Below the pieces are notes generated by a model. The model was not told the DNA's origin. It ran no database searches and saw only the letters and a program-made list of their open reading frames with translations. From NCBI GenBank assembly GCA_037176845.1, contig JAYKXP010000092.1, positions 1-64,000 on the forward strand: a stretch of DNA of 64,000 nt, in the 5' to 3' direction. This document shows positions 1 to 10,600 of this stretch, in pieces; the stretch's first letter is position 1; every line of letters starts with the position of its first letter. A program made the translations under genes and the position numbers. The stretch comes from Paramarasmius palmivorus. Its lineage: Eukaryota; Basidiomycota; Agaricomycetes; Agaricales; Marasmiaceae.

Positions 1-264
1 AACCCCGAACCCCTAACCCCTAACCCCTAACCCCTAACCCCTAACGTCCCTAACCCATAACCCCTAACCCCTAACCCCTAACCCCTAAACCTCTAACCCC
101 AAACCCCTAACCCCTAACCCCTAACCCCTAACCCCTAACCCATAACCTAACCCCTAACCCCTAACCCCTAACCCCTAAACCCCTAACCCCTAACCCCTAA
201 CCCCCCTAACCCCTAACCCCTAACCCCTAACCCCTAACCCCTAACCCCTAACCCCATAACCCCC
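1..264. repeat. Telomere, C-rich strand, CCCCTAA-type repeats
   Basis: Near-uninterrupted tandem CCCCTAA units start at base 1, with occasional variants (a CCCATAA unit, one unit with extra C, one interrupted by GTCC). The C-rich strand reads inward from the left end, as expected for a true chromosome end. The equivalent G-strand unit is TTAGGGG, one G longer than the common TTAGGG. Variation between units is compatible with real degeneracy or long-read errors. Confidence 0.96.
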
Positions 265-1990
265 TATATTATTTTTTATTTATATATGTTTATACACTGT
301 TATTCATCTTTAAATACACACAAACAACACTCCACACAATTAAATATCTCATAACACACTCAAAATCAACTCAAAATCAACTCAAACTACACAAATTACT
401 GCTTTATAATCTCCATTTTACTCTTACACCAACACAACGGGTTCTCTCATGCTTGTTATACACTCTGCACAACTTCTACTCACTCATACTACACATATTT
501 TTTACGGGTTTCATCAAACGGAGCTTATACACAACTCAACTATAACTACCAGTCTTCTTGACTAACATACTACAGCTTATCTTGCATCTTTATATACTCT
601 ATGCTATCTGTACTTCACTCATGTTCAACGTCTGACTGCTGGACACACACTATCAATCATTACACTCAATATCATCTTCATTTCAACTTTTTCCTCACTC
701 ATGTTATCACCCATTGTAAAACTTGCTCAAATTATATTCACTCCCATAACATCCCTTTAACCCATACATATCTATTCTTTATCACACAACTTTCCTTTTC
801 TCGTGAAACTCCGTCACTGTTGCATACGGGGAAAAATATATTTTTCAGTTCGCCATCGGGAAATTCAATGTTGTCAAAATTTCTCGAAAAAATTTGTGTC
901 GCTCCGTAATGATGTATACTTCACCAGTCAGCTTTGATTTCATCATAAAAATCACTTGCAGTCTTGTACAGGACAATTTTTACTTTCTGTCGGGAAAATC
1001 TCAAGTCATAATACAACTTTCTACTCTGATGCATAACCTTGGTTTACCCGAAACTGCACACTTGGATGGGGGCAGGCCACTCAGCGCTTAAATGGGGGGC
1101 AGGTACACTACCACACTCTTCATCACATGCTCTTATTAATTTTCACTGTTTATGTAGCTTTTACATCAATTTTACATTGAATTCTAATAATAGATATATC
1201 ATGGAATGGTCAAGGTGTCGTAGTGGTGGTGAGGAAAGAAAACAACGTCGAAGAATGTTATGTTGATTGGCGGGGTGTATTTGTTGTTCATGGTTGAGCT
1301 TGACGTTGAACTCGAGTTTTATGCCACTACAGCTAGACTAAAGTCTGAACTGTATTTGGGTTGTCTGGTAGGTTTATATTGGTGAGCAGTGGGAGAACAC
1401 GGAAAGAGCGACATTCCAGGTTTTCAGTGGCGGCGGTGAGGAATTGGGCGTGACGAACGCAATGAGCAAGTCGTGACGATGTCGAGGAGGGCCTAGCGGA
1501 GATGAGACAGTAGAGAAGTCGCAAAAGACATCTCTGGAGGGATGATGTGGTGGCGTCACAGTGATGTTCGAGATGCTATAGGGGGAAGAAACTATCAGTA
1601 CCACAAAATAGAATAGAAAAGTTCAGTACGCACCTGGTACCTTCTTACCAAATTCAGTTTACTCAACTCATTTCCTTCCAACGCTGCACCTTGAATAGTC
1701 TATAGAATAAGTGGATCAGTACTGTGAAAACAATAAAGAACAAGAATACTTTTGAAGGCCGTGGTCACGGTATAAGAGAGCACGGTATAAGAGAGCAAGT
1801 TGACGTGACGCAAGGTCACATCGTCGAAAGGTACAAACAGTGAGCGAAAAGCCCAACGTCACGGTACTGACGTTTTAGAGGTCACAGAACACGATGGTGA
1901 TGTCAGGGAGGACGCTAGACATCATCATCGTTAACGGTTGCACATTCGCTGTCACCTTTCCAAATCACCATGGCCTGACATTCACAGCCC
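265..1990. other. Subtelomeric spacer without recognisable genes
   Basis: The first 700 bp are very A+T-rich with scattered ACAC-rich text. From about 1,050 the base composition becomes more even. Only short incidental open frames are present (about 100 codons or fewer), none with recognisable domains. One stretch near 1,760-1,800 repeats the phrase CACGGTATAAGAGAG back to back. No gene is called. Confidence 0.6.
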
Positions 1991-1997
1991 TCTGAAT

Positions 1998-2052
1998 AGC
2001 CTCTGGTATTACGAGAGCGACGCAGTAATCGCTCTGTTCATATCCAGAGGCT
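1998..2052. repeat. Two-tier palindrome, copy A
   Basis: A 55-bp palindrome. The outer arms are AGCCTCTGG and CCAGAGGCT, 37 nt apart. An inner 7-bp stem (AGAGCGA with TCGCTCT) is centred on the same axis. It is one of five related sites (also 4140, 4342, 5679 and 6778). Read on the minus strand, copies A, B and C also share an open frame of the form ASGY...PEA/PDA, so a coding origin cannot be excluded. Confidence 0.7.
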
Positions 2053-3114
2053 AGGGAGTATCTGGGATGCTGGGTGATGTGATAGGTATGGCTGGTGGCG
2101 AGCTGCAGGTCGGGGTGACGCCTGACGTTCATCGTCAACGTCGTATTCGTGTTGAGCACCTGCCAAACCTCCAGAGGCCTGACTTAGCATATATCGGAGT
2201 CCGTCGGTTGTGAGCACAATCGACGGTCTTCAATGACTGTTTCCTGGTTGGCATCTTTTGAACGTGTGGAGTGGTGGTGCGATTTGAGCGTGGTTCAGGG
2301 TAACATTAGTGAAGATATAACCTGTGAGAAAGTGAGAAAATGCAAGGAAAAAAGGGAACGGACACGCACACCTAGTTACCTGTACATCAACAAGACCTTA
2401 ACCCGCTCTCCCCTTCATTCGTCCCTCACCCTTCCGAGGAATGTCGATAGCCGTATATAGTCCTGTAGTAGTAATTTAGAGACGACGAATGGAAGAAAGT
2501 AGATGGGACATACCTGCAATCGTCGTCGTCACGGTTCTATGCCGGTCTGACCGAGCCTAGGCCACATCTGTTCCTCGACACACTGTAGTATAGATAGATA
2601 AAAGAAGAGCAAAAAAAACTGACCTTGGGCATCTAGGTTTCGTCGCGGACGATGATGAGGGTTGGAGTACGGGGTATACAGGACGTTGTTTGTGAGATCG
2701 AGGTACTGGCGGTGCCAGCATTCATCGCCGACGTCGTAGTCGCACTCAGGAACCCCAAACGCTCCCGGACACCTAGTTTAGGTAGCTTTGGAGCCGTTGT
2801 TGGCGTTGTGGTTGGTGTTTTTGGTGTTCGGCAGTGTTGGTGTTGGATGTTGTTGAATGCTTCGAGGACGGATAATGGAAGGTAGGAAATGCTAAATAGA
2901 AAGAATATTACCTGCAAAAGAGAAAGCAAAGTAGGAACGTGCAAGAAAAAAAGACGACGACCACGTACCTTGCACCTGTTTACCATCCGACCGTTTCTCC
3001 TCTCCTTCCTCGACGCCCATCCCTTATCCTAATCCCTCAATAGACACTCCTATAAAAATAGGTTAGATATGATCTATAAAAGAAAGACAACAAACCCGTT
3101 ACCTTTCGTACCAA

Positions 3115-3324
3115 CCAACATCGTCGGAGACGATGTTGGTGGTAAGAGATCAAGAGCGAACAGCGTGAGAAAAGACCCGCGCTGCCTCTCTGCCTCTGAC
3201 CGGCAAACCCAAGTCATCCCTTTGTCCACGACGAAGGGATGCAGCCTGGGTACTCGAGGACAAGTGTAACCGCACTTATCCTCGAGTGAAACTGGTTATC
3301 GTAGCTTCGTCGATGCTGCGATAG
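3115..3324. repeat. Cluster of four hairpins with a CGTC-N3-GACG apex or G+C-rich arms
   Basis: Within about 210 bp there are a 12-bp stem closing on GTC-gga-GAC (3115-3141), a near-perfect stem closing on GTC-cac-GAC (3216-3242), an ACTCGAGGA-type stem pairing with TCCTCGAGT (3250-3287), and a weaker stem at 3298-3324. A closely similar set recurs at 3835-4059, showing that the cluster is part of a larger repeat unit. Confidence 0.65.
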
Positions 3325-3834
3325 ATGTGGGAGGTAGCGGTGAGTATGAATAATAGGTATATCGGTTTCTCGCGGGTCAACCTAGTTTCATGTTGTCATA
3401 TCCGTGGCCCTGGTATAACATACAGAATGACGCGAAAGTGCAACGTCGACGCCATGGACATAACGAACAACAACTTGGACTTCCAGACTCCAAGTCTGGA
3501 GAGCCTCAAGGTTGTTGGTTGGATTTCGGCTGGACAATGTTCATGTGGCGATGTTCCGGTGCAGACGGCGGTTGAGGGTTTTCCGAGGTATTTTTTTTGA
3601 TGTCGGGCGTGTAGCGGGGTGTGGAACGGTTTCAAGCTAGACAACGATATAGCCTGTAAAGGAGAAACTGAAACAAATACAAGAAAAAAAGCTAGTTAGA
3701 CGCACCTTGAACCCACACTTGACCGTTCTCCCCTCTTCTCTCCAACTATCCTTACCCCTTCTACTTCCATTTATATAGACCTAGTATACATAGTTAGAAA
3801 TGATGAAAGAAAGAAATCCAGGAGAACGTACCTG

Positions 3835-4107
3835 GGTGCCATCGTTCGAAGACGATGGTGGTGGTTAAAGTACAAGAGAGGCAGCGTGAAGAAAACTGAC
3901 CTCACGCTGCCTCAATGCCGGTCTAAACCGGCAAGCCCAGGTCACATCCCTTCGTCGCAGACAAAGGGATGAGAGTTGGGTACTCGAGGGTAAATGTACG
4001 AAGTACACTTGCCCTCGAGTCTGGAGCCTTCCATCACAGCGTCATCGACGCTGTGATGAATGTATAGTGCACCCGAGTCTATGCCTAAGACTAGAACTCG
4101 GGTGCAC
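3835..4107. repeat. Second hairpin cluster, related to 3115-3324
   Basis: Hairpins lie at 3835-3863 (apex ACGTTCGAAGACG-like), 3945-3971 (CATCCCTT...AAGGGATG, apex GTC-gca-GAC), 3984-4020 (ACTCGAGGG with CCCTCGAGT), 4033-4059 (perfect 12-bp stem CATCACAGCGTC, loop ATC) and 4068-4107 (GTGCACCCGAGT with its complement). Stem sequences differ from the 3.1-kb cluster, but the order and apex style match. Confidence 0.65.
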
Positions 4108-4139
4108 ACCCTCACTCGACATCCCCCAGGTGCTTACAT

Positions 4140-4194
4140 AGCGTCTGGGACTACGCGAACAATGAAACCATTGTGGCGTTTGTATCCAGACGCT
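4140..4194. repeat. Two-tier palindrome, copy B
   Basis: Exactly 55 bp, as copies A and C. Outer arms are AGCGTCTGG and CCAGACGCT, so the base pair at arm position 4 is flipped relative to copy A on both sides. The inner stem is ACAATG with CATTGT around a 4-nt loop, on the same symmetry axis as in copy A but with unrelated sequence. Confidence 0.7.
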
Positions 4195-4341
4195 GAGTAA
4201 CACCTGGGAGAGTTGAGCTGGCGGTATGTACGGGAAAAGGGGTATACAAGCCGTTGCTTGCGAGATCGAAGTACCGGCGGTGTCAGCGTTCGTCGCCGAC
4301 GACCTGCTACCGCGGTGCCCACAAGCCAGAGACAACAAGAT

Positions 4342-4396
4342 AGCCTCTGGTACCACAGGAGTGACGAATTCGCCACTCCGTTCGTATCCAGAGGCT
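4342..4396. repeat. Two-tier palindrome, copy C
   Basis: Exactly 55 bp. Outer arms are AGCCTCTGG and CCAGAGGCT. The inner stem GGAGTG pairs with CACTCC, and after one mismatch the palindrome continues to the centre (CGAATTCG). It keeps the same symmetry axis as copies A and B with a different inner sequence. Confidence 0.7.
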
Positions 4397-4923
4397 AATG
4401 ATACACTGGAATGTTGGTGTGGGGGTCCGGGCAAGGGGATGTGCAGCGGGATCCATGCGATGGCGATATCGAGATGGCGATAACGCCAACGTGCTTCGTG
4501 GATGCTGTATACGGCATCTGCGACAAGAAAAATCTTGATTTGGCTTGCGTATGTCGCTATGGGGCCGGTCATTCGTCTTCGATGTTGTCCGTGCGGTAGT
4601 GCGCGATGGCCTTCGAAATGGTTGGGGGGTCTTCTAACGGGACGTTGGCGTCGACGGCAAGCACGATGCAGGGAATGATGAATCAAATGAAATATAACCT
4701 GTCGAACGAAAGTACAAGATGAGAAAACGCCAGGGAAAAGGTCAATCGGTACGCACCTTGTACCCTCTACCTTTCTCCTTCTCCCTTTGTCCCCGATTTT
4801 CTTTCCTCCTCCTAGTCCCATTAGGTAGCCCTGTAGATACAAGTTAAAAGTTATTGATGAAGAAGAAAAAGAAACCATACCTTCGTGTCGTCGTCGTTGA
4901 CGATGATTGTGGTCAGAGGTCAA

Positions 4924-4960
4924 GAGAGGCCGCGTGAGAAAAGGCCTCACGCGGCCTCTC
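4924..4960. repeat. Perfect 15-bp-stem hairpin
   Basis: GAGAGGCCGCGTGAG and its exact complement are separated by 7 nt. It lies just before a GCCGGTCtGACCGGC hairpin (about 4963-4977). The neighbouring phrase recurs in altered form near 3166 and 3885. Confidence 0.8.
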
Positions 4961-4986
4961 TATGCCGGTCTGACCGGCAAAACCCA

Positions 4987-5060
4987 TGTAACCCTAATGG
5001 TTTGAAACCATTAGGGTTACACCTCGTTTCCGCGGATGTGACGGTTACCGTCACATCCGC
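4987..5060. repeat. Two adjacent perfect palindromes, the first with a TTAGGGTTA core word
   Basis: Palindrome 1 (4987-5021) has 17-bp arms around a single central base, and its right arm contains TTAGGGTTA, a telomere-like word. Palindrome 2 (5032-5060) has 14-bp arms (GCGGATGTGACGGT) around one central T. They sit at the point between the minus-strand and plus-strand intron series, so this could be a divergent start region; that role is inference. Confidence 0.75.
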
Positions 5061-5678
5061 CTCTTGTCCTCTTACCACCATCCCTCGTCGACGAGGAACG
5101 ATAGGTGATTTTTTCTTCTTCAATATTTTTTCAACAACTAACATATATTTTTTTAGCTCTATATATAGGGGGGATACTGAGCGTAGGAGCAAAGGTAGCA
5201 AAGGCAAAGGTGCGTGGACTAACCTTTAAATTTCTGTTATTTTTTGCTGTCTTCACCTCCCATCTGGTACCACCCACCGGCATCCACGATACCAATCCCG
5301 CCTCCCACTGAATGCAATCGATCGTGAACGACCGCGGCTGTCCGTCAACACGGATTACATCTCCCCCTCTCCACCTCTCCAGCAACAACACTCAAAGACC
5401 CCAGGATACTCATTCTGGGGTTCTTTGAGTGGCACGCTTCGACCCTGGCATCAGCGTAGGTCGCTGATGCCTCTTCTCCGCCATCTCCGCCATACCACCA
5501 CCACACCCGTATCATGCACCTGCACCGGACACGCCGAGTATCTCACAGGCGGTTCTGGCGCGTGGAGCTCGGAATATAGCATCGGCTAAGCTCGCCGATG
5601 CCTTCCTTTTTCTCCCCGCCGCCTTCTTCACCATATCCCATTCCTACACCTTTCCCAGCACCCGCCCAGCACACACTT

Positions 5679-5732
5679 AGCGTCTGGGTACACAGAGGAC
5701 GTCGATTTCGTCGTTCTCGCGTTCCAGACGCT
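5679..5732. repeat. Two-tier palindrome, copy D
   Basis: 54 bp. Outer arms AGCGTCTGG and CCAGACGCT match copy B. The inner stem GGACG pairs loosely with CGTCGTTCT-side bases around a T-rich loop. One base shorter than copies A-C. Confidence 0.6.
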
Positions 5733-5804
5733 ATTAGATTGTCTGTGTGTTGGGTAGGTGTGACACGAGCGCGTGAGCGCCGTCAGTGTTGTGCACTGAC
5801 TCTG

Positions 5805-5910
5805 CAGCATTCGTCCTTGACGAATGCTGCACTAGGGACTCCAGAGTGGTCGCTCTGGAGTCCCTCTGTTGCCGTTAACCTCACCGCGGGTGTGATTTTG
5901 TGCCACACCC
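5805..5910. repeat. Three consecutive hairpins
   Basis: Reading left to right: GCAGCATTCGTC with GACGAATGCTGC around CTT; GGGACTCCAGAG with CTCTGGAGTCCC around a 6-nt loop; and GCGGGTGTG with CCACACCCGC around a short loop. They follow one another with only a few bases between. Confidence 0.75.
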
Positions 5911-6128
5911 GCTCTTTCCTTCTCACCGCCACTATGTCCCACAACCATGCTCACGGTAGGTCTTCTGTTCTGTTCTTTTCATTTTCTATGACTAATATAC
6001 ATTACTTTTATATATTTAGATACGATACTTCTTCCATGGAGCTGAAGACGCACATCCTCTACGTCGACGCCGCGGACGCTCTATTAAGGTAGAGGAATGC
6101 GGCGGCGGCTGTCAAGACCTGGGGAATG

Positions 6129-6246
6129 GGCGCTTCGTATCGAAAATTATTGGATACGAAGCGCCGGTCTTCGTCTATGACGAGCGCGCAATGGGACAGG
6201 GTAGCATCGGGCGCTTCGTATCCAATAATTTTCGATACGAAGCGCC
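6129..6246. repeat. Pair of hairpins that are exact reverse complements of each other
   Basis: Each 37-bp unit (6129-6165 and 6210-6246) has 13-bp arms GGCGCTTCGTATC / GATACGAAGCGCC around an 11-nt loop. The loop of the second is the reverse complement of the first, so the second unit is the first one turned round, separated by 44 bp. The pair is therefore both two local hairpins and one larger inverted repeat. Confidence 0.85.
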
Positions 6247-6777
6247 CGAGGAAGGGTTAACGAACGGTTCCTTTCCAGGGATGTGACTGTCATGTCACAT
6301 CCCTTCTCTCTCTCTCCCTTCACCATCGTCGCCGACGATGCAACGGTAGGTTCTCCCTTCTATTATTTACCTTCTACAACTAAACTATCATTCATAGGAT
6401 CAACATATCGGGCTTAAGAAGAACCATCGGCAGGGTCAGGTAGAGGAAAAAAATCATAACCCAGGTGCGTGATTATCAACTCAAAATTTTCTGGTCTTCT
6501 TACGCTTCCGTCTCTCCATCCAGTCGGAAACTTTTCATCAACATCAATAACAATAACGATACCACGAGGACTTGAAGAAACTGAATACCCCTCGCCATCA
6601 CCGTTAACTCGACGTCAATGCCCATATCGATACCCTTGAGCCACCATCTCCAATCCCTCGGTACTCATCGCCACCCCACGTAAAGTCGAAGAACATCGTC
6701 CAGCCTCGCAACGACCTTCAAACCTCGATGCCAAATGCATCGACATGCTCAGTCCCATCACCTCCGTTGAACTATGC

Positions 6778-6830
6778 AGTCTCTGGATACGTCGGATGAC
6801 GAATTCGTTGTCCTAGACGTTCCAGAGACT
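6778..6830. repeat. Two-tier palindrome, copy E
   Basis: 53 bp. Outer arms are AGTCTCTGG and CCAGAGACT; arm position 3 differs from copies A-D and its partner changes to match. The inner arms ACGTC and GACGT are followed by GGA and TCC and a central GACGAATTCG palindrome. Confidence 0.65.
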
Positions 6831-7065
6831 ACTACAGCGCGGGATGGAAGTTGTTTTGAGAGTGGTGAGATCACTGGTATGAATACCGATCTCGACGACG
6901 GACGAAACAGCACCTGTCACCACCGCTCTAGTACCCCAGAGGTTGGGGTCTCTGGATTTCGTTAGCAGCAAGTATCATTCGTTCTTCGACGAATGATACA
7001 TATGCTGATAACCGCCGCTAGAGCCGGCCTTTTTTATTACATGATAGGTTAGCACAGTCAACATT

Positions 7066-7210
7066 CATGCGTCGTAGACGCATGGATGCACCGGCGCTCA
7101 CCCACACATCTATTCGTGACGAATAGATATTGGCTGAGCGCTCCGGTGGCAGTGAACCTGTTCCCTCTCACGCTCGGGTAAAGCGTGAGAGGGAACAGGT
7201 TCACTGCCAC
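7066..7210. repeat. Hairpin group including a perfect 29-bp stem
   Basis: CATGCGTC/GACGCATG with loop GTA lies at about 7066-7084. A nested pair spans about 7090-7148: an outer GGCGCTCA-type stem around ATCTATTCGT/ACGAATAGAT. The strongest hairpin of the window is 7146-7210, where 29 bp (starting GTGGCAGTGAACC) pair perfectly across a 7-nt loop. Confidence 0.85.
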
Positions 7211-7639
7211 AGGGCGCTCGTACAACTCGGTCCCTCATCTTCGTCGTAGACGTGCAGGGTGTATTGTTTCATATTCCCTTTTTGTTGTGCATGCCTAACT
7301 TGCTTTTTCAAAGGTTTTGCCGCCGTGATCATGCATATCCGTGACCCAAAAACGACTGCACTCATCTTTGCTTCTGGCAGAATGATCATGACAGGTGCCA
7401 AATCTGAAGATGATTCAAGACTGGCGTCGCGCAAGTAAGAGTGTATCATGCAAAGTCTCGGTTTCGACACCAAGTTCTTTGAGCTCAAGTTCCCCATTCC
7501 GTTGGAAGGTCTTGTGTACAGCTAAGGATACACAAAGCTACATCATTTGTCTACGACGAATGGTGTATACATTGTCAGTGGATATAAGGCTTTTATGATA
7601 GTCTATTCTTGGTAATTTATTCTTATTGTATCTACCTCA

Positions 7640-10600
7640 TTGCAGTAAACACACATTCGTCGTAGACAAATGAGTGTGGCATCTTTACTCGAGCCTGATG
7701 GAAATTCATCAGACTCGGGTAAATATGCCACAGCACAATCATTCGTCGTAGACGACGACTGAATGTAGAGCATTCAATCTTTCTCACGGGGCTGGGCTCA
7801 TCAGCGGAGCGTCGTAGACGATGAGAGTAGGGCAGAACTTTCAATTCCCACGGTAAGCTCAACTTCGCTTTCCCTTCATCGTCCCCGACGCTCATTCTTT
7901 ATGCTAACTAAAAGTCTCCAGAAAACTCCAAGTCCCCAGGGTTATCAGACCCTACCCTGCCCGTTACGCCCCCAGCACACCCTAGGGCACCCTAGGGTCA
8001 CCTATAGGTATACCGACCCTAGAGTGACCCTAGGTCGTCCTAATAACCCTTTAGTGCCAAATTCATGAGACAGACATTCATTGTCGACGAATGATCGTAA
8101 GCTTCGTTAGCAGATACAAGGTAAGCACTATGTTTTGGTGATGCTTCTTTTCTTGATATGACAATTTATTCTTGTAAGTTATTCTTGTTGTGTCTACCTA
8201 CTCTACTAATGGTACCATATCACAGCAAACACTTGTGCGTCCAAGACGAACGAGTGTGGCATCTTTACTCGAGTCTGATGGAAATTCATCAGACTCGGGT
8301 AAAGATATTTCAAGTGGTCTACACCAGGCATCGTCGACGACGATGTGTTGATGATTGAGCAACCCGGAATGCCAGGTGTTTGAAGTTGCACAGCCTCAGC
8401 TGTTGGAAGTTACAATCAGCCACAATTGGCCAAGTAGACAGTCGTGCTCGTAGACGATGATTGTGCAGGACTGAACATTACCATTCCCACGGATGTTTCT
8501 GCTTCCTCTCCCTCCATCGTCTACGACGCATCAGCGCACACTTGTCTCGAGTCACAAAGAATCACACAGTAAGTTATCAAACACATATCTTCTTGGACGA
8601 ATGACTTTGCACTAATCAAATTTTGCCAGGAAAAATATCCAAGTCCCCAATACCCTGGTATACCCTAGCCAACACTACCCGTAAGTCCCCTTCCCCTACC
8701 CTAGCACACACCCAACCAAGTACCCTAGGGTCGATATCGACCCTAGACCGACCCTACATCGTCCTAATAACCCCGTGCACGTGAAGTTTGGGCTGCACGC
8801 AAAGGGGAAGATGGTTATGAAATGGATTCTAGGGTTGATCATGATCGGATTGCTGATGGTCAGTTTGTCTGGCCAGAGTTTGGGATAGGTGTGGACTTTG
8901 CAAGGTGAGTGTACATTTCGTATTTTACTTTACTGTTAACACATTCTTCTAGAGCACAAGGGCTCGTCGAAATCTTCTGGAGGGGTTACCAGGACTATCA
9001 CGCGACAATTTCAAGCACTGAATCTCCGGAATACACAAGGTTTGGTACGTCTATTCAGCTCACCAAAGCTGTCGTTGATCGGTTGGATGTTCTTGATCGT
9101 AGGGGTGATGGGATGCTTCGTGTTTTTGGTCCTAATAACTATGCTTAAGACACTGTATATATTACTATATTGAGTTATTTTATAGCCCGGTTGACGAATT
9201 TGCCATATGGATCCGTAATGAAGCATTCGTCGGTGACGGATGCTTCATTAGCCTTCATTAGCTATCCTTCTACCCGAGATTACCTAAAATCACTGATGCA
9301 AGGTCAGCCATACAGCATTTGTCGACGACAAATGCTTTGTTGGCTGCCCATGTATCTTTGTGTTTTACTAGTAGGTAATAGTTCCCGGTCATAAAATTTT
9401 TCAGTCTCACGCCCTACAGCAGTTCACACTCATTAATCCGTCTACGACGCAGCATTGTAGATATGTCAATAAATATTCTCATGATACTTTACACCTCAAA
9501 ACCACTGTCCCGTCCCCAACACAAATCACACACAGGACTCAAGAAAACTCTTGCTAATAAAACATCCAAGTTCCCAGGCCCTACCCTAGCATACCTTAGC
9601 ATGCTATACGCATATTCAAGTACCCAAGTCCTATGCTAGTGTACCCTAGCAAACCATATCCCCTACGCACCCTACCCTAGCACCCAAGTACCCTAGCACC
9701 CAAGTACCCTAGGGTCGATATCGACCCTAGACCGACCCTACCATCCTCTAATAACACTAACTTCCGGTCACTCATAACACATTCGTCGTAGACGATTTGT
9801 TGGATTCCCATGTACCTGAGTATTTCAGGTAGCAGTTCCCAGTACACATTTACTCGTCTATGACGAATGAGTGTGTGCTGGAAACCTTGACAACATGCAG
9901 AGCTTGTTGGTAAGCCCTGCATGGTGTTGCCATCTATAGACTCTGTAACCACCTCTCCGTCTACGACGAAGGGGTGTGTACTGGGATGCTGTTATTTTTA
10001 CTCGAGTCTGATGGAATTCATCAGACTCGAGTAAAATCATTCTAGTGCATCAGCCTGCACACAGTCGTCGACGACGATTGAATGCAGACTGAGCACTTGA
10101 ATGTTCACACGAGTGCGAGTCCATCAGTCAAGCGTCGCAGACGAGGAGACTGAGGCAGACACTCAATTCCCACGCTATCTTCTGGCCTGCTCTCCCTCCA
10201 TCGTCTACGACGCATCAACACACTCATCCCCAGTCCCAAAAAAATCAGGTGGTAAGTTCATCACACAAGCATCCTCTTGGACAAAGGGCTTTACACTAAT
10301 CAAATCTCGCCAGAAAAAAATGTATATTCATCACCAGCGTTTGAAGTCGCACAGCCTTCCGTTGGAAGTTACACAGCCACAATTGGCCAAGTGGACAGTT
10401 GTGCGTCGTAGACGATGGATTGTGCAGCTGAACATTACATTCCCACGGTATGTTCTGCCTTCCTCTCCCTCAATCGTCTACGACGCACCAACACACATGT
10501 ATCCAGTCCCAAAAAAATCACGCAGTAAGTTCATCACGCAAGCATCCTCTTGGACGAAGAACTTTGCACTGATCAAACCTTGCCAGAAATAAATGTTCAA

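Larger units (their letters stand above)
2322..4756 (-). ncRNA. Candidate spliced non-coding transcript (minus strand)
   Basis: Six plausible minus-strand introns can be marked: 2322-2371, 2912-2968, 3654-3705, 3781-3831, 4699-4756 and, less surely, one near 2582-2626. Most start with GTGCGT or GTACGT, carry a pyrimidine-rich stretch and end in ACAG, GCAG or CTAG. Their 50-60 nt size matches introns of real genes in this window. The intervening exon-like pieces contain strong hairpins and no recognisable domains. Some exon text is repeated along the locus, for example the sequence around 2650-2740 resembles that around 4210-4320. This is what splice signals show; transcription is inferred. 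A decayed repetitive protein gene is the main alternative. Confidence 0.4.

Noticed and set aside
4042..4950. Minus-strand open frame of 302 codons in the subtelomere
   Set aside because: It runs straight through several palindromes and through a good intron (4699-4756). It is rich in His, Arg and Ser with no domain resemblance. Parts resemble translated repeat units at 1.9-2.9 kb. Kept only as a possible coding alternative for the palindrome family.
5598..6092. Plus-strand open frame of 164 codons
   Set aside because: It reads through hairpins and an intron (5956-6019) and has no recognisable domain.
10101..10592. Plus-strand open frame of 163 codons in the tandem array
   Set aside because: It contains internal duplication of the array unit and crosses two intron-like stretches; its product is a translation of the repeat.
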